Shown: piece by piece, positions 30,899 through 39,211 of the stretch
Layout: each line of letters starts with the position of its first letter
Position numbering within the stretch: position 1 is the stretch's first letter
Assembly: GCF_001509475.1 (NCBI RefSeq)
Contig: NZ_LLZG01000015.1
Coordinates: 1 to 48,913 of the forward strand
Direction of reading: 5' to 3'
DNA length: 48,913 nucleotides
Source of the DNA: Streptomyces regalis
Lineage (GTDB): Bacteria; Actinomycetota; Actinomycetes; Streptomycetales; Streptomycetaceae
The notes under the pieces: model-generated
Database searches by the model: none
Told to the model about the DNA's origin: nothing
The model's input: only the letters and a program-made list of their open reading frames with translations
Position numbers and translations under genes: made by a program

Positions 30899-33478
30899 GT
30901 GGCGGGTGCGACGGCAAAACACCTCACGCTCGAAGCGGCACGCCGGGAACTCGGCTTGCACAAGGACGAGTTCGCCCTGGGGATCGAACACGGCGTGATC
31001 CGTACGTGCTGGAGCGGGGACGAACTGTGCGTCAGAGCGGGCGAGGTGGCCCGGTGGCGCGCGAGCCCCGGTGAACTCGCCGAAGTTACCCGACTGGTGC
31101 ATGCGGCAGAGGCTGCCGAGCTCGCGGGGATCAGCAAGCACCGCTTCGACCAGTTGACGCACGCCGGTGTCATCCGCCCGGTCCGGTCGTACATCAACCG
31201 CTACCACGCCGAGGTCTGGCAGTACTCGGCCGCTGACGCCCGCCAGCTGTCCGAGCGGCATCCCGAGTTGTGTGGTACCCGGCTGCCCGGTCCCTTCCTG
31301 GCCGAACTGGCGTCCGGCGTCGACCGCCGGGCCGAGGGCTACCGTTCGCGGCTCCGTGCCCAGGCGTTGCTCACGTTGCGTGATCCCTGGGCGAAGGCTG
31401 CCGCGTGGTCGCACTGGCTGCGATCCGCGCAGTCGTCCGTCGACAGCGCGCGGATCAGTCAGGCCGAGGCCGCCCATCTCGTGAGGCGTGCGGTGGAGGA
31501 GAGGCTGGAGGATGTGCTGGGCTCGCACACGAATCCCGTCACCTCTGAGGAACAGGCGGAAGCCGGCCGGGAGTTCACGGCCGCCCTGCGCAGAGCCAGG
31601 CGCAGCCGCCCGGCGCCCGAGCTGGTCGCGCCCGCCGACGCGGCGGCACGGCTGGGCTGCGCCGTGGAGCGGATTCCGGACGAGTACCGCGACCGCGGCG
31701 TTCCCGCGGACCTGCTTGAGCAAAGCGCGGCCGACGGCCTGGCTACGGTACCCACCCCCGCGCAGGTCGCGGCGGTGCGTGCACGGCGGGCCGCGCAGCG
31801 CCGGAAGGGCGAGCGGCAGGCGGCCCGGGAAGCCGAACGGGCTGCGAATCGGCTGCGCGAGCAGCGCGAGCGCGAAGCCGCTGCACGTGCCCGCGCCCAC
31901 ATCCCGGAACGGAAAACCGTCCCCGAAGTGACCCTCCACCTGGGCCCCACCAACTCCGGCAAGACGCATGACGCCATTGCTCTACTGGCCGCTCACGCCG
32001 AGGCCGGCCGGAGCGGCGTGTACGCGGCGCCGCTACGCATGCTCGCCTTCGAGGTCTACGAACGGCTGCGTACCCGGCTCGGTGCGGAGCGGGTCGGTCT
32101 GCGCACAGGTGAGGAGCTCCTCAACCCGGACGCGCCGGTGCTGTGCTGCACGGCCGAGGCGGCGCCGACCGTCGGCGACTTCCTGGTCGTCGACGAAGCG
32201 CACTGGCTGGCCGACGAAGACCGCGGCCACGCCTGGACCGGCCTGCTGTTGGGCGGGGCGCACACAGCCGTGCATGTCTGTGCCGCGCCGGAAGCCGAAG
32301 ACCTGCTGCGCAAGTTCTTCGCCCCCGGCACGGACATCACTGTGGTCCGCCACGCTCGGCAAGGCACACTGAGCCGGACGGAGGAGTTCCGGGCTGCGAC
32401 CCTCCCGTCGGCAAGCGCGGTGGTGGCCTTCTCCCGCAAAGCCGTCCTCGCTCTGCACCGCGAACTGCTCGGGGCGGGCCGATCAGCGACTGTCCTCTAC
32501 GGAGCGATGCCGCCCACGGCCCGTCGCGAGCAGATCCGGCGCCTGTCCGAGGGCGAGGTCGATGTGATCGTCACCACGGATGTGATCGGTCACGGCGTCA
32601 ACCTTCCGCTGCGCGCCGTGGCGTTCGCGGAAACGGGCAAGTACGACGGCAAATCCCGCAGGGAACTGCTGATCTGGGAAGCGGCCCAGATCGCCGGCCG
32701 GGCCGGCCGACAGGGCCATGACGCGGGGGAGGGGCTCGTGGGCGCCTACCGCAGCCGACTGCCTGGCCTCACCGCCAGGGCCAAGCTTCTCGACCGTGCT
32801 GTCCAGGCAGCCAATGAAGCGCGGCCCGGTGACCTGCACGTCACGACGGCCCGGCTGCGCCCCACTTGGGCCGACCTCGGGCAACCGGAGCCCGGAGAGA
32901 TTCCGCATGCTCTGGCCGGCTGGACAGCTGCCGCCCGTACGGTCGCACAGGGGCGCTCATGGCTGCGGCCGATGCCCGTGGACGAGGTTCATACCAAATT
33001 ACTGGCGGCACGCCAGGCCGTCGCGGCACCGCGGGGCATCGATGCTTGCTGGCCACGCGACGGCCACACCGTCTGGCGTTTGATCACCCTGCCCATCGAC
33101 GCTGACCGCCCGGCCTACCCGCTCATCTGCCGAGCGGTTCTGCGTGGCGCGACCCTGCACCACCTGATCCGTCCGCTCACAGGCATCGAACGAATGACCT
33201 TGCCTCAAGCCGAGGAGTACGCTGCGACCATGCGGGACCTGCGTATCGCTGTCCTGGCCTTCGGCCGTGAATGTGGCGGCCTGAGCACCGAGGAAGTGGC
33301 CGCCGGCGAGCAGGCGGCTGCTAAACGGATCAACCAACTGGTCGCTGCCTCCCGGCCACTGGCCACGCATGGCAGTTGCGCCTCCTGCGGCCAACCCTGT
33401 GCTCCCTGGTACACACACTGCGATGCCTGCCACTCCGCCCGCTTCTCCTGCGATGACACCGAGTGGCTCGACTGGTGA
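30899..33478 (+). CDS. Suv3-like DExH RNA/DNA helicase with N-terminal helix-turn-helix modules
   Basis: An 859-aa protein. The helicase core matches the SUPV3L1/Suv3 group: Leu-Gly-Pro-Thr-Asn-Ser-Gly-Lys355-Thr-His (motif I), Tyr-Ala-Ala-Pro-Leu-Arg-Met-Leu-Ala (Ia), Asp-Glu-Ala-His near 432 (II), Thr-Thr-Asp-Val-Ile-Gly-His-Gly (V) and Gln-Ile-Ala-Gly-Arg-Ala-Gly-Arg (VI). Residues 8-95 look like two MerR/excisionase-type helix-turn-helix units. A charged coiled coil (290-335) precedes the core. The C-terminus has a Cys4 zinc ribbon (Cys-Ala-Ser-Cys...Cys-Asp-Ala-Cys, about 825-845). GTG 30899 has GGGGAGG 6 bases upstream. It carries an in-frame TTA (32999). Suv3 enzymes unwind RNA and act with exonucleases; a role in island defence or RNA turnover is open. 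Confidence 0.85.
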   Translation: MAGATAKHLTLEAARRELGLHKDEFALGIEHGVIRTCWSGDELCVRAGEVARWRASPGELAEVTRLVHAAEAAELAGISKHRFDQLTHAGVIRPVRSYINRYHAEVWQYSAADARQLSERHPELCGTRLPGPFLAELASGVDRRAEGYRSRLRAQALLTLRDPWAKAAAWSHWLRSAQSSVDSARISQAEAAHLVRRAVEERLEDVLGSHTNPVTSEEQAEAGREFTAALRRARRSRPAPELVAPADAAARLGCAVERIPDEYRDRGVPADLLEQSAADGLATVPTPAQVAAVRARRAAQRRKGERQAAREAERAANRLREQREREAAARARAHIPERKTVPEVTLHLGPTNSGKTHDAIALLAAHAEAGRSGVYAAPLRMLAFEVYERLRTRLGAERVGLRTGEELLNPDAPVLCCTAEAAPTVGDFLVVDEAHWLADEDRGHAWTGLLLGGAHTAVHVCAAPEAEDLLRKFFAPGTDITVVRHARQGTLSRTEEFRAATLPSASAVVAFSRKAVLALHRELLGAGRSATVLYGAMPPTARREQIRRLSEGEVDVIVTTDVIGHGVNLPLRAVAFAETGKYDGKSRRELLIWEAAQIAGRAGRQGHDAGEGLVGAYRSRLPGLTARAKLLDRAVQAANEARPGDLHVTTARLRPTWADLGQPEPGEIPHALAGWTAAARTVAQGRSWLRPMPVDEVHTKLLAARQAVAAPRGIDACWPRDGHTVWRLITLPIDADRPAYPLICRAVLRGATLHHLIRPLTGIERMTLPQAEEYAATMRDLRIAVLAFGRECGGLSTEEVAAGEQAAAKRINQLVAASRPLATHGSCASCGQPCAPWYTHCDACHSARFSCDDTEWLDW

Positions 33479-33543
33479 GAGCGGTATGGCTCCGGCTGCC
33501 CCCGGTTTCTTCCACACCTCGCGAGCGGGTTGGGGATGCGTGG

Positions 33544-33936
33544 TCAGATTTTGATCACGCGGACGCCGGGGCCGCACAGCATCAGGAGGTCTTCGGGGTC
33601 TGACGTCAGGACGGTCACGGGGGAGGGCAAGGCCAGTGCGGTGGCAGCCACGAGGGCGTCGAGGGCGTATTTGTGGCCGTGCAGGCCGGCTGCGGCGAGG
33701 AGCTTGCCGGCGTGGCGGGCGATGGCTTCGGTGGGCGGGACGATGTTGACGCGGGAGACGGCGTAGTCGAAGCGGGCCTGGTTGGTCTTGGGGTCGCGGG
33801 CTTCGACGAGGGTGACGGAGCTGGTGATGACGCGGATGTCCTCTGCCTCGGCTGCAGCGAGCCACTCGGTGAGCTCGGGTGTGCGGCGTACGAGTTTGGA
33901 CAGGCCCTCGCAGTCCAGGACGAGGGTGCCGCTCAC
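33544..33936 (-). CDS. vapC: PIN-domain toxin (VapC-like)
   Basis: A 130-aa PIN-domain RNase. The acidic residues that bind Mg2+ are visible: Leu-Val-Leu-Asp7-Cys-Glu, Thr-Leu-Val-Glu-Ala-Arg, Tyr-Ala-Leu-Asp-Ala-Leu-Val-Ala and Leu-Thr-Ser-Asp-Pro-Glu-Asp. The length is normal. Its ATG overlaps the stop of the upstream antitoxin gene (ATGA), the standard antitoxin-toxin order. VapC toxins cleave tRNA or rRNA; the target of this one is unknown. All catalytic acids are present, so it should be active. Confidence 0.85.
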   Translation of the reverse strand: MSGTLVLDCEGLSKLVRRTPELTEWLAAAEAEDIRVITSSVTLVEARDPKTNQARFDYAVSRVNIVPPTEAIARHAGKLLAAAGLHGHKYALDALVAATALALPSPVTVLTSDPEDLLMLCGPGVRVIKI

Positions 33937-34211
33937 GCGGCGTCCGCCGAACCCGCGGCGTCACCGCGCAGAATCGCCCGCTTGGCTTCGACCGCTGCCT
34001 GATCCACCGGGCCGTGTTCGGCTTCGGCGTCCTCGATGAGTTCGCGCAGCCGTTCGCGCTCCAGCTGGCGCTGGATGAGGGCCTCGACGTAGGCGGACAT
34101 GCCGCGCTTGCCGGTGCGTGCCTTGAGGGCGGCGATGGTGCCTTCGTGGAGGGAGACGGAGACCGGGCGGACGGGACCTTCGCCGGGACCGGGGTCGGGA
34201 GTAGTGGCCAT
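33933..34211 (-). CDS. vapB: Antitoxin (VapB-like, ribbon-helix-helix type)
   Basis: A 92-aa protein. The N-terminal half has a strand-helix-helix look (Pro-Val-Ser-Val-Ser-Leu-His-Glu-Gly-Thr-Ile-Ala-Ala-Leu-Lys-Ala-Arg-Thr-Gly-Lys) and the acidic C-terminal half would wrap the toxin. It starts at ATG 34211. A TAACAA/TTGTTA dyad 11 bp upstream is the likely autoregulatory operator. An 86-bp piece of this gene (34087-34172) is duplicated at 38995-39080. Confidence 0.82.
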   Translation of the reverse strand: MATTPDPGPGEGPVRPVSVSLHEGTIAALKARTGKRGMSAYVEALIQRQLERERLRELIEDAEAEHGPVDQAAVEAKRAILRGDAAGSADAA

Positions 34212-34221
34212 GGAGCCATTT

Positions 34222-34238
34222 TAACAAAACTCTTGTTA
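34222..34238. promoter_or_regulatory. Antitoxin operator candidate
   Basis: TAACAA-5 nt-TTGTTA, a perfect dyad in the only AT-rich patch here, placed between the antitoxin start and the upstream promoter zone. Toxin-antitoxin complexes usually bind such sites to repress their own operon. Confidence 0.55.
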
Positions 34239-34367
34239 TTCGAGTGGGGCGTTTCTCACCAAACGCGAGGACGCGTCCAGTCGCTGACCTGGGGTTTTCT
34301 GTTGCTCAGGAACGGCGGCGCGCGTGGCCGGGGTGCTGTGCGGCGGCTTGCGTTGTACCGGCGCGTC

Positions 34368-34670
34368 CTACAGCACGTTTACGGCGTGCAGCGCCGCGTA
34401 GGCCGGGATGATCACGGCGCAGGCGAGCCATCGGGAGAGCAGGCGGTGGCCGACCAGCAGGCGGAAACCGGCGATGGCGACGGTTCCCCACGCCAGTGAC
34501 ATCAACAGGGAGGGAATCGAGTCCTGGAACCTTTCCGCGGCCGTCCGCTCACCGAACCCCCACCCGGCGAAACTCGCCGCGACCACCGACGCGATCAGGA
34601 ACAAGCACAGGAAGGCCAGTCCCAGCACCCAGCGAATGATCCGTATCGCGACCGTCTGCTGCTCGTTCAT
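34368..34670 (-). CDS. Small three-helix membrane protein
   Basis: A 100-aa protein with three hydrophobic segments (about 12-35, 50-68 and 78-98). The start ATG 34670 has AGGAAAG 6 bases upstream; the longer open frame overlaps the next gene and is not convincing. No family recognised. It follows the exported-protein operon on the same strand with about 100 bp spacing and could be its last gene. Confidence 0.6.
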   Translation of the reverse strand: MNEQQTVAIRIIRWVLGLAFLCLFLIASVVAASFAGWGFGERTAAERFQDSIPSLLMSLAWGTVAIAGFRLLVGHRLLSRWLACAVIIPAYAALHAVNVL

Positions 34671-34768
34671 GTCATCTTTCCTGTGGTGGTGACCGGCCGT
34701 GGACCGGCACGGAAGCCTCGGCCGAAGCCGCAGGACCGCGCCGCTCCACGGCGTGTTCGGTGTTTGTC

Positions 34769-36052
34769 TCAGCGGGTGTACTGGTACTGGTGCGCTGAGC
34801 AGCCGCCCATCCAGCCCGCGAGGCACTTCGGGTCTTCCAGTGGGTGATCGAAGACCAGTTTCAGGTAATAGGTCCCGTCGGAGTACTGGTCGTAACGGTA
34901 GAACTGGTGATTCGGCATCTTGTCGTGGGCGCCGTAGATCCAGTGCGAACCGTTCTGATAGAGGTCCTGCTGGTTGTCGTAGCTGATATCGGCGATCCCG
35001 GTGCAGTACGGGTTGCCGACATTGTGCTCGATCACCGTGCGGGCATACCGGCCGTCGTTCTGCAGCGGCCGGATGATGAAACCGTCACCGCCGGCCGTGC
35101 GCTGGGAGTCGTAGTAGTACGTGCTCCCCACCTTCCGGTAGCGCTTGGTGGGGCTGATGCCCTTCGACGTCCAGGTCGAGGCGCTGGTCCAGTAGTGGTT
35201 GGACGCGGCCTTGGTGCGGTACTTCCCGGTGTCGTAGCCGGTGCTCCGGCCGTCACCGGAGAACCAGGGGGCGTTGTCGTCGGCCGACTCGCAGGGGAAG
35301 CCGAAGCTCCAGCTCTCGCCCTGCAGGTAGCTCATGGGGATGTACGTCTCGTACGTCGTACGGGACGTCGTCAGGGTGCGGACGTTCGCGGGCAGTGTGT
35401 CGCCGGGCTGGGCGTCGCTCGGGGTCTGTGAGACGTCCGTGGTGGCCGGGGTCACCTCGACGCCGTAGGTGGAGCGGGTGACGGTGTCCGCGGTGATCTC
35501 CTCGGCGGGCAGGTCCAGCTCGGCGTCGATCGTGTACTCGGTGGTCTCGCCCAGCGCCGTGTCGGTCGGCACCTGGACGGCGGCGGTCGTGGTGAGGTGC
35601 GTGCCGTCGGCCGTGATCTCGTAGTCGGCCGCGTCCGGCAGGGCGCCCCAGCCGAGGGTGGTGCCGGTGGGGGTGGTGACGGCGGTGAGCGGGGTCAGGC
35701 CCGAGGCCGCGTCGGGGATGGTGGCCAGCGTCTTGGCGACCAGGCGCGGGCCCTGCTCGGTCAGTGCGACGACGAGGACGGAGACGGAGGTCGGGGCCTG
35801 GACGGGGAGCGTGGCGGCGGTCTGCTCGCCGCGCCAGAGCACTTCGTGTGCCCGGTCGTCGATGACGAGGTAGGCGGTGGCGCCGGAGACGGCGGACCAG
35901 CTGAGACTGACGCTGTCGTCGGTGACGGAGACGGCCGCCGGGGCCGCCGCTGTGGCGGCGTGCGTCGGCATCGTGCCGCCGAGCAGCAGGCCGGCGGCGA
36001 GCATCGACGGGAGGAGGGCCCGGCGCAGGCGCCGGGCGGGGTGGGATCTCAT
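34769..36052 (-). CDS. Exported hypothetical protein with fibronectin-III-like domains
   Basis: A 427-aa protein. The signal peptide is clear: Arg-rich start, hydrophobic Leu-Pro-Ser-Met-Leu-Ala-Ala-Gly-Leu-Leu-Leu-Gly-Gly, cleavage after Thr-His-Ala-Ala near 33. Two beta domains follow with Fn3-type spacing (Ser-Val-Ser-Leu-Ser-Trp-Ser-Ala-Val, then Thr-Leu-Gly-Trp-Gly-Ala-Leu). A Tyr/Trp-rich C-terminal domain (230-427) with Cys pairs suggests a secreted binding domain; its family is not recognised. It lies 23 bp downstream of the caspase-like gene and is probably its operon partner, possibly under the adjacent ECF sigma factor. Confidence 0.72.
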   Translation of the reverse strand: MRSHPARRLRRALLPSMLAAGLLLGGTMPTHAATAAAPAAVSVTDDSVSLSWSAVSGATAYLVIDDRAHEVLWRGEQTAATLPVQAPTSVSVLVVALTEQGPRLVAKTLATIPDAASGLTPLTAVTTPTGTTLGWGALPDAADYEITADGTHLTTTAAVQVPTDTALGETTEYTIDAELDLPAEEITADTVTRSTYGVEVTPATTDVSQTPSDAQPGDTLPANVRTLTTSRTTYETYIPMSYLQGESWSFGFPCESADDNAPWFSGDGRSTGYDTGKYRTKAASNHYWTSASTWTSKGISPTKRYRKVGSTYYYDSQRTAGGDGFIIRPLQNDGRYARTVIEHNVGNPYCTGIADISYDNQQDLYQNGSHWIYGAHDKMPNHQFYRYDQYSDGTYYLKLVFDHPLEDPKCLAGWMGGCSAHQYQYTR

Positions 36053-36075
36053 GGTGTCGCTTTTCTCGCTTTCGT

Positions 36076-37551
36076 TCAGGCCGTGGTGCGGGAGAGGACC
36101 TCGCCGGTGCGGGCGTCGATCTCGACTCGGTCCACGTCCGGGACGTGGGCCTCGGACCAGCCCGTCAGGCCACGGTCGAAGGTGACCGTCCAGCGGCCGG
36201 CGTTCCAGGTGTCGGCCACCGCTGTGGCGGCCGTGGTGCGGTCGCCGGTCAGCTCGCGGGCCGTGGCCTCGGCCTGCTCGGCGGTCACCGGGAAGGCGGC
36301 GCTGTCGGCCGTGCCCCGGGCGGCGGAGAAGTAGACGACCGCGCCGGTGCGCCGGTCCAGCTCCACCGTCACCTCACGGGCGGCGTCCCGGCCGTCGGCG
36401 ACGGTCCGCCAGCGCAGCAGCCGCACCGCGTCGCCCTCGATGTGGCTGACGGTGTCGTCGGTGACCAGCCGCCAGTCCGGGCCGAAGCCGGGGACGTTGG
36501 CCTGCGCGAAGTCCTGGGCGGCGGTACGGGCCTCGGCAGCGGAGAGGGTCATCTCGCCGTCGGTCGACGGGGTGCCCACGGCGTCCAGGACGGTGCCGTC
36601 CTGCCGTTGCCGGTACTGGACGCCCTGGGCGGTCGTCACATCCGTCAGCTCGGCGCCGTCCGGGCCGTCGGTGGTGGTGGACGCGGTGGGGGTGAGCTGG
36701 CTGAAGGTGGTGAAGGGGAGGGTGGCGAGCGGCTGGCTGTTCAGCGGTTCACCGCTCCCGGCGGGCTTGAGACGGACGCCGGCCGGGTTGCTGACGGCGC
36801 CCTGGATCACGTAGTTGTTCCAGCCACCGGCGCTGCCCTCCTTGGCCACCAGGTCGGTACGGGCCCGGGACAGAGCGGTGCCGATCGTCACGCCGGCCTT
36901 GGCGTGATAGCCGAAGCGGTCCCAGAAGTAGTTGCCCGAGTAGTTGGTCGAGCCGATCGACGTTCCGGAGGAGGTCGCCGGGAAGTAGACCAGGCCGCTG
37001 AAGCTGATGACCGAGTCGACGCCCCGGGACACGGCGGCGTCGTTGAAGTTGCCCCACGAGCCGTTCAGCGAGGTGTAGCAGCCCGCCAGCACCATCAGCC
37101 GCATGTCGTCGACCTCGGCGTAAGGGAAGTACTCGGAGACGAAGCGGAGGTTGGCGTACGGGCTGACCACGTCGGCGGCCGTACCGGCGGCCAGGATCTC
37201 GTCCTGGGGGTCGGTGGGGCCCTCGTCGGTCTGGAAGATCCCGGCGTTGGCGTGGCCGAACAGGCCGAGGACGGCGGCCCCGGCGCCGTCGTTGAATGTG
37301 TTGGTCGCGCTGCGGCCGCCCGTGTGGCCGAGGGTGTCGTAGCCCATCGTGTTCGCGGCGCTGGTGAAGCTGGTGACGCTGTAGCGGCTGTCCAGGCCGT
37401 CGTTGTAGCGCTGCCCGATGTTCACGCCGGAGGCGGCCTGGGACGGGGACGACAGCAGGGTCGCCGACGCCGCTCCGGCCAGCGCGAGGGCGAGCCCGCC
37501 GCGCAGGGCGCGGGTTGCGCCGCCGCCCCCTCCGTTTCTGCTTCGAGCCAC
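36076..37551 (-). CDS. Exported clan-CD (caspase-like) protein with PepSY-like C-terminus
   Basis: A 491-aa protein. An Arg-Arg-free signal peptide ends near Ser-Gln-Ala-Ala (40). The mature part has Leu-Gly-Leu-Phe-Gly-His100-Ala-Asn and Leu-Met-Val-Leu-Ala-Gly-Cys158-Tyr-Thr, the strand-His-Gly/strand-Ala-Cys order of caspase/gingipain/CHAT proteases. A later strand-loop (Val-Ile-Ser-Phe-Ser-Gly-Leu-Val) would complete the core. Residues 330-490 repeat PepSY/YPEB-like strands (Val-Thr-Ala-Glu-Gln-Ala-Glu-Ala-Thr-Ala-Arg...), which often act as inhibitory or pro-domains. Activity is inferred. It is followed within 23 bp by the exported Fn3 gene; the ECF gene lies upstream on the same strand. 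Confidence 0.68.
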   Translation of the reverse strand: MARSRNGGGGGATRALRGGLALALAGAASATLLSSPSQAASGVNIGQRYNDGLDSRYSVTSFTSAANTMGYDTLGHTGGRSATNTFNDGAGAAVLGLFGHANAGIFQTDEGPTDPQDEILAAGTAADVVSPYANLRFVSEYFPYAEVDDMRLMVLAGCYTSLNGSWGNFNDAAVSRGVDSVISFSGLVYFPATSSGTSIGSTNYSGNYFWDRFGYHAKAGVTIGTALSRARTDLVAKEGSAGGWNNYVIQGAVSNPAGVRLKPAGSGEPLNSQPLATLPFTTFSQLTPTASTTTDGPDGAELTDVTTAQGVQYRQRQDGTVLDAVGTPSTDGEMTLSAAEARTAAQDFAQANVPGFGPDWRLVTDDTVSHIEGDAVRLLRWRTVADGRDAAREVTVELDRRTGAVVYFSAARGTADSAAFPVTAEQAEATARELTGDRTTAATAVADTWNAGRWTVTFDRGLTGWSEAHVPDVDRVEIDARTGEVLSRTTA

Positions 37552-37658
37552 TGAGTGACCTCTCCTTCGCAGCTGTTGCCACTGCTGGTGGCACTGTCAG
37601 CCGCTCTACGGGGAGAGGCGGGGCTTGCGTCGCACGGATTCGCGATTTTTTTCGGTGC

Positions 37659-38756
37659 CTATTCGACGGCCGAGGGAGGGGTGGTGGGAAGGGTGGTGCC
37701 GGTGGCCTCGGCGGACGCCGCCTCCCAGGCGCCCAGAAGGTCCGGCTCCGGCAGAGCGGGCCCCGCGACCTGCGGCAGCGTGGGCGTACCCGGCAACGCC
37801 GGACCGGTCACCTCCGGCAGCATGGGCGTACCCGGCAACGCCGGGCCGGCCACTTCCGGCAGCCCCGGCGCCCCCGGCAACCCCGTGCCGCCCGGCTCCC
37901 CTTGCGTCCCCGGTACCTCCGGGGTGCCCGTCCCGCTGTCGCCCTGACCCGGTAGCGCGCCGCTGCGGGGCAGCCCCGCACCGGGGTCGCCGCCCGGGGC
38001 GGCCGGCCCCTTCGGCGCGTCCGGCTCCGGGATCGCCTGTGCCACCGGGCTGCCCGGCACCGGGCGCCCCGGACCGCTCCCCGGCGCGGGGTCGGCCGCA
38101 CCCGGGGCGAGCAGGGTCAGCCCGGCGAGCGTCAGCGTCACGGCGGCCGTCACCAGCGGCGCCGCTCCGGCCGGTACGCCACCGCCCACCCCGGTCGAAC
38201 GGCTGCCCCGCCACGGCCACAGCAGGAGGGCCAGGGTCCCGGCCAGCACGCCGCGCAGCGTCTTGCGGGCGCGGGCCAGCAGCGACTGAACCGCCCGGTA
38301 GCTGAGCCCCATCCGCTGCGCGATCTGCCCCAGCTCCAGGCCCTGCGCCTGCAGCCCGAGCGCCTCGGCCTGCCGCCCGGGCAGCTCCTCCCGGCCGCGC
38401 CGGGAGAGCCAGTGCGCCTCGGCCCGGTCGCACACCCGGTCCTCGACGGTGACGTACCCCGGCAGCCCCCGCGCCGCCTGCCGGTGCACCTCCGTCTCGC
38501 GGACGACCTGACGGTGCCGGTCGACGCACAGCCGCATCGTCACCGTGGTCAGCCAGCCGCCGAGCCGTTCGTCATCCAGCTCCGGCCGCTCCATGGCCCG
38601 CACCATCGCCTCGTGCACGGCGTCCTCGGCGTCCTCCAGGCTCGCCGACCGCCGCCGGGCCACGCGTAGCAGCGCCTCCCGGTGCCCCCAGATCCGCTGC
38701 CACCGATCGGCCCGCTCCCGTTCTCCCGCGGCCCCCGCCTCGCCGTACGTGCTCAC
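37659..38756 (-). CDS. ECF sigma factor with membrane segment and Pro/Gly-rich repeat tail
   Basis: A 365-aa protein. Residues 1-170 are sigma-70 regions 2 and 4 (Glu-Asp-Ala-Glu-Asp-Ala-Val-His-Glu-Ala-Met in region 2; Gln-Ala-Glu-Ala-Leu-Gly-Leu-Gln...Met-Gly-Leu-Ser-Tyr-Arg-Ala-Val-Gln-Ser in region 4). Two hydrophobic stretches near 180-225 could span the membrane. A long Pro/Gly/Ala tail follows with three 14-aa repeats (Gly-Pro-Ala-Leu-Pro-Gly-Thr-Pro...). GTG 38756 has GGGAG upstream; the open frame further upstream includes the antitoxin-gene fragment. ECF factors with fused C-terminal membrane domains regulate themselves without a separate anti-sigma factor, and none is seen here. 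Probable targets: the exported genes just downstream. Confidence 0.8.
   Translation of the reverse strand: MSTYGEAGAAGERERADRWQRIWGHREALLRVARRRSASLEDAEDAVHEAMVRAMERPELDDERLGGWLTTVTMRLCVDRHRQVVRETEVHRQAARGLPGYVTVEDRVCDRAEAHWLSRRGREELPGRQAEALGLQAQGLELGQIAQRMGLSYRAVQSLLARARKTLRGVLAGTLALLLWPWRGSRSTGVGGGVPAGAAPLVTAAVTLTLAGLTLLAPGAADPAPGSGPGRPVPGSPVAQAIPEPDAPKGPAAPGGDPGAGLPRSGALPGQGDSGTGTPEVPGTQGEPGGTGLPGAPGLPEVAGPALPGTPMLPEVTGPALPGTPTLPQVAGPALPEPDLLGAWEAASAEATGTTLPTTPPSAVE
37759..37884. repeat. 42-bp tandem repeat in the ECF sigma factor tail
   Basis: Three consecutive 42-bp units (37759-37800, 37801-37842, 37843-37884), the first two nearly identical, the third diverged. They encode the 14-aa Pro/Gly repeats. 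The unit keeps the frame, so copy number can change without loss of the gene. Confidence 0.75.
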
Positions 38757-38994
38757 CGCCCCGCTCCCTTCCGCCGTGCGTCGGCGGTCGACCGTCGGTA
38801 CTTCCGCACGGAACCTAACCAACCCGAAGTCGATCAGAAGGGGCGGGGCCCGGTGAGCGCCGTCCGGATGGCGGCGGGCGGCTGAGGCGCTTCTTTCTGA
38901 GTGAGCGTCGCTCCTGCGAGAGCCGGACAAGCCTTTGTCCTGGCAGGACAGGACCGGGCGTGATGACCGGGCAGGACGCGTCATGATCTTGCGC

Positions 38995-39080
38995 ACGTAG
39001 GCGGACATGCCGCGTTTGCCGGTGCGTGCCTTGAGGGCGGCGATGGTGACTTCGTGGAGGGAGACGGAGACCGGGCGGAC
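38995..39080 (-). pseudogene. Duplicated fragment of the antitoxin gene
   Basis: 86 bp matching 34087-34172 with only two differences. It covers the first helix region of the antitoxin (from Pro-Val-Ser-Val-Ser-Leu on). It has no start and no toxin beside it. So it is a recent copy or the relic of a second toxin-antitoxin pair. Confidence 0.8.
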
Positions 39081-39130
39081 AGCGCTCGGCGTCCGTGCGA
39101 CGGGCGCGCTTGGCAGGAGGCGGGTTCACC

Positions 39131-39172
39131 GAAGGGCCGCTGGGATCAAGGAACCGATCCCGGCGGCCCTTC
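39131..39172 (-). terminator. Hairpin terminator of the exported-protein gene
   Basis: 17-bp arms (39131-39147 with 39156-39172) with a single mismatch and an 8-base loop, about 40 bases past the stop of the 39212-40621 gene. Confidence 0.65.
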
Positions 39173-39211
39173 GCGCTGTTCTACGGCCTACCGGCTTCGT
39201 GCACGGCTACC

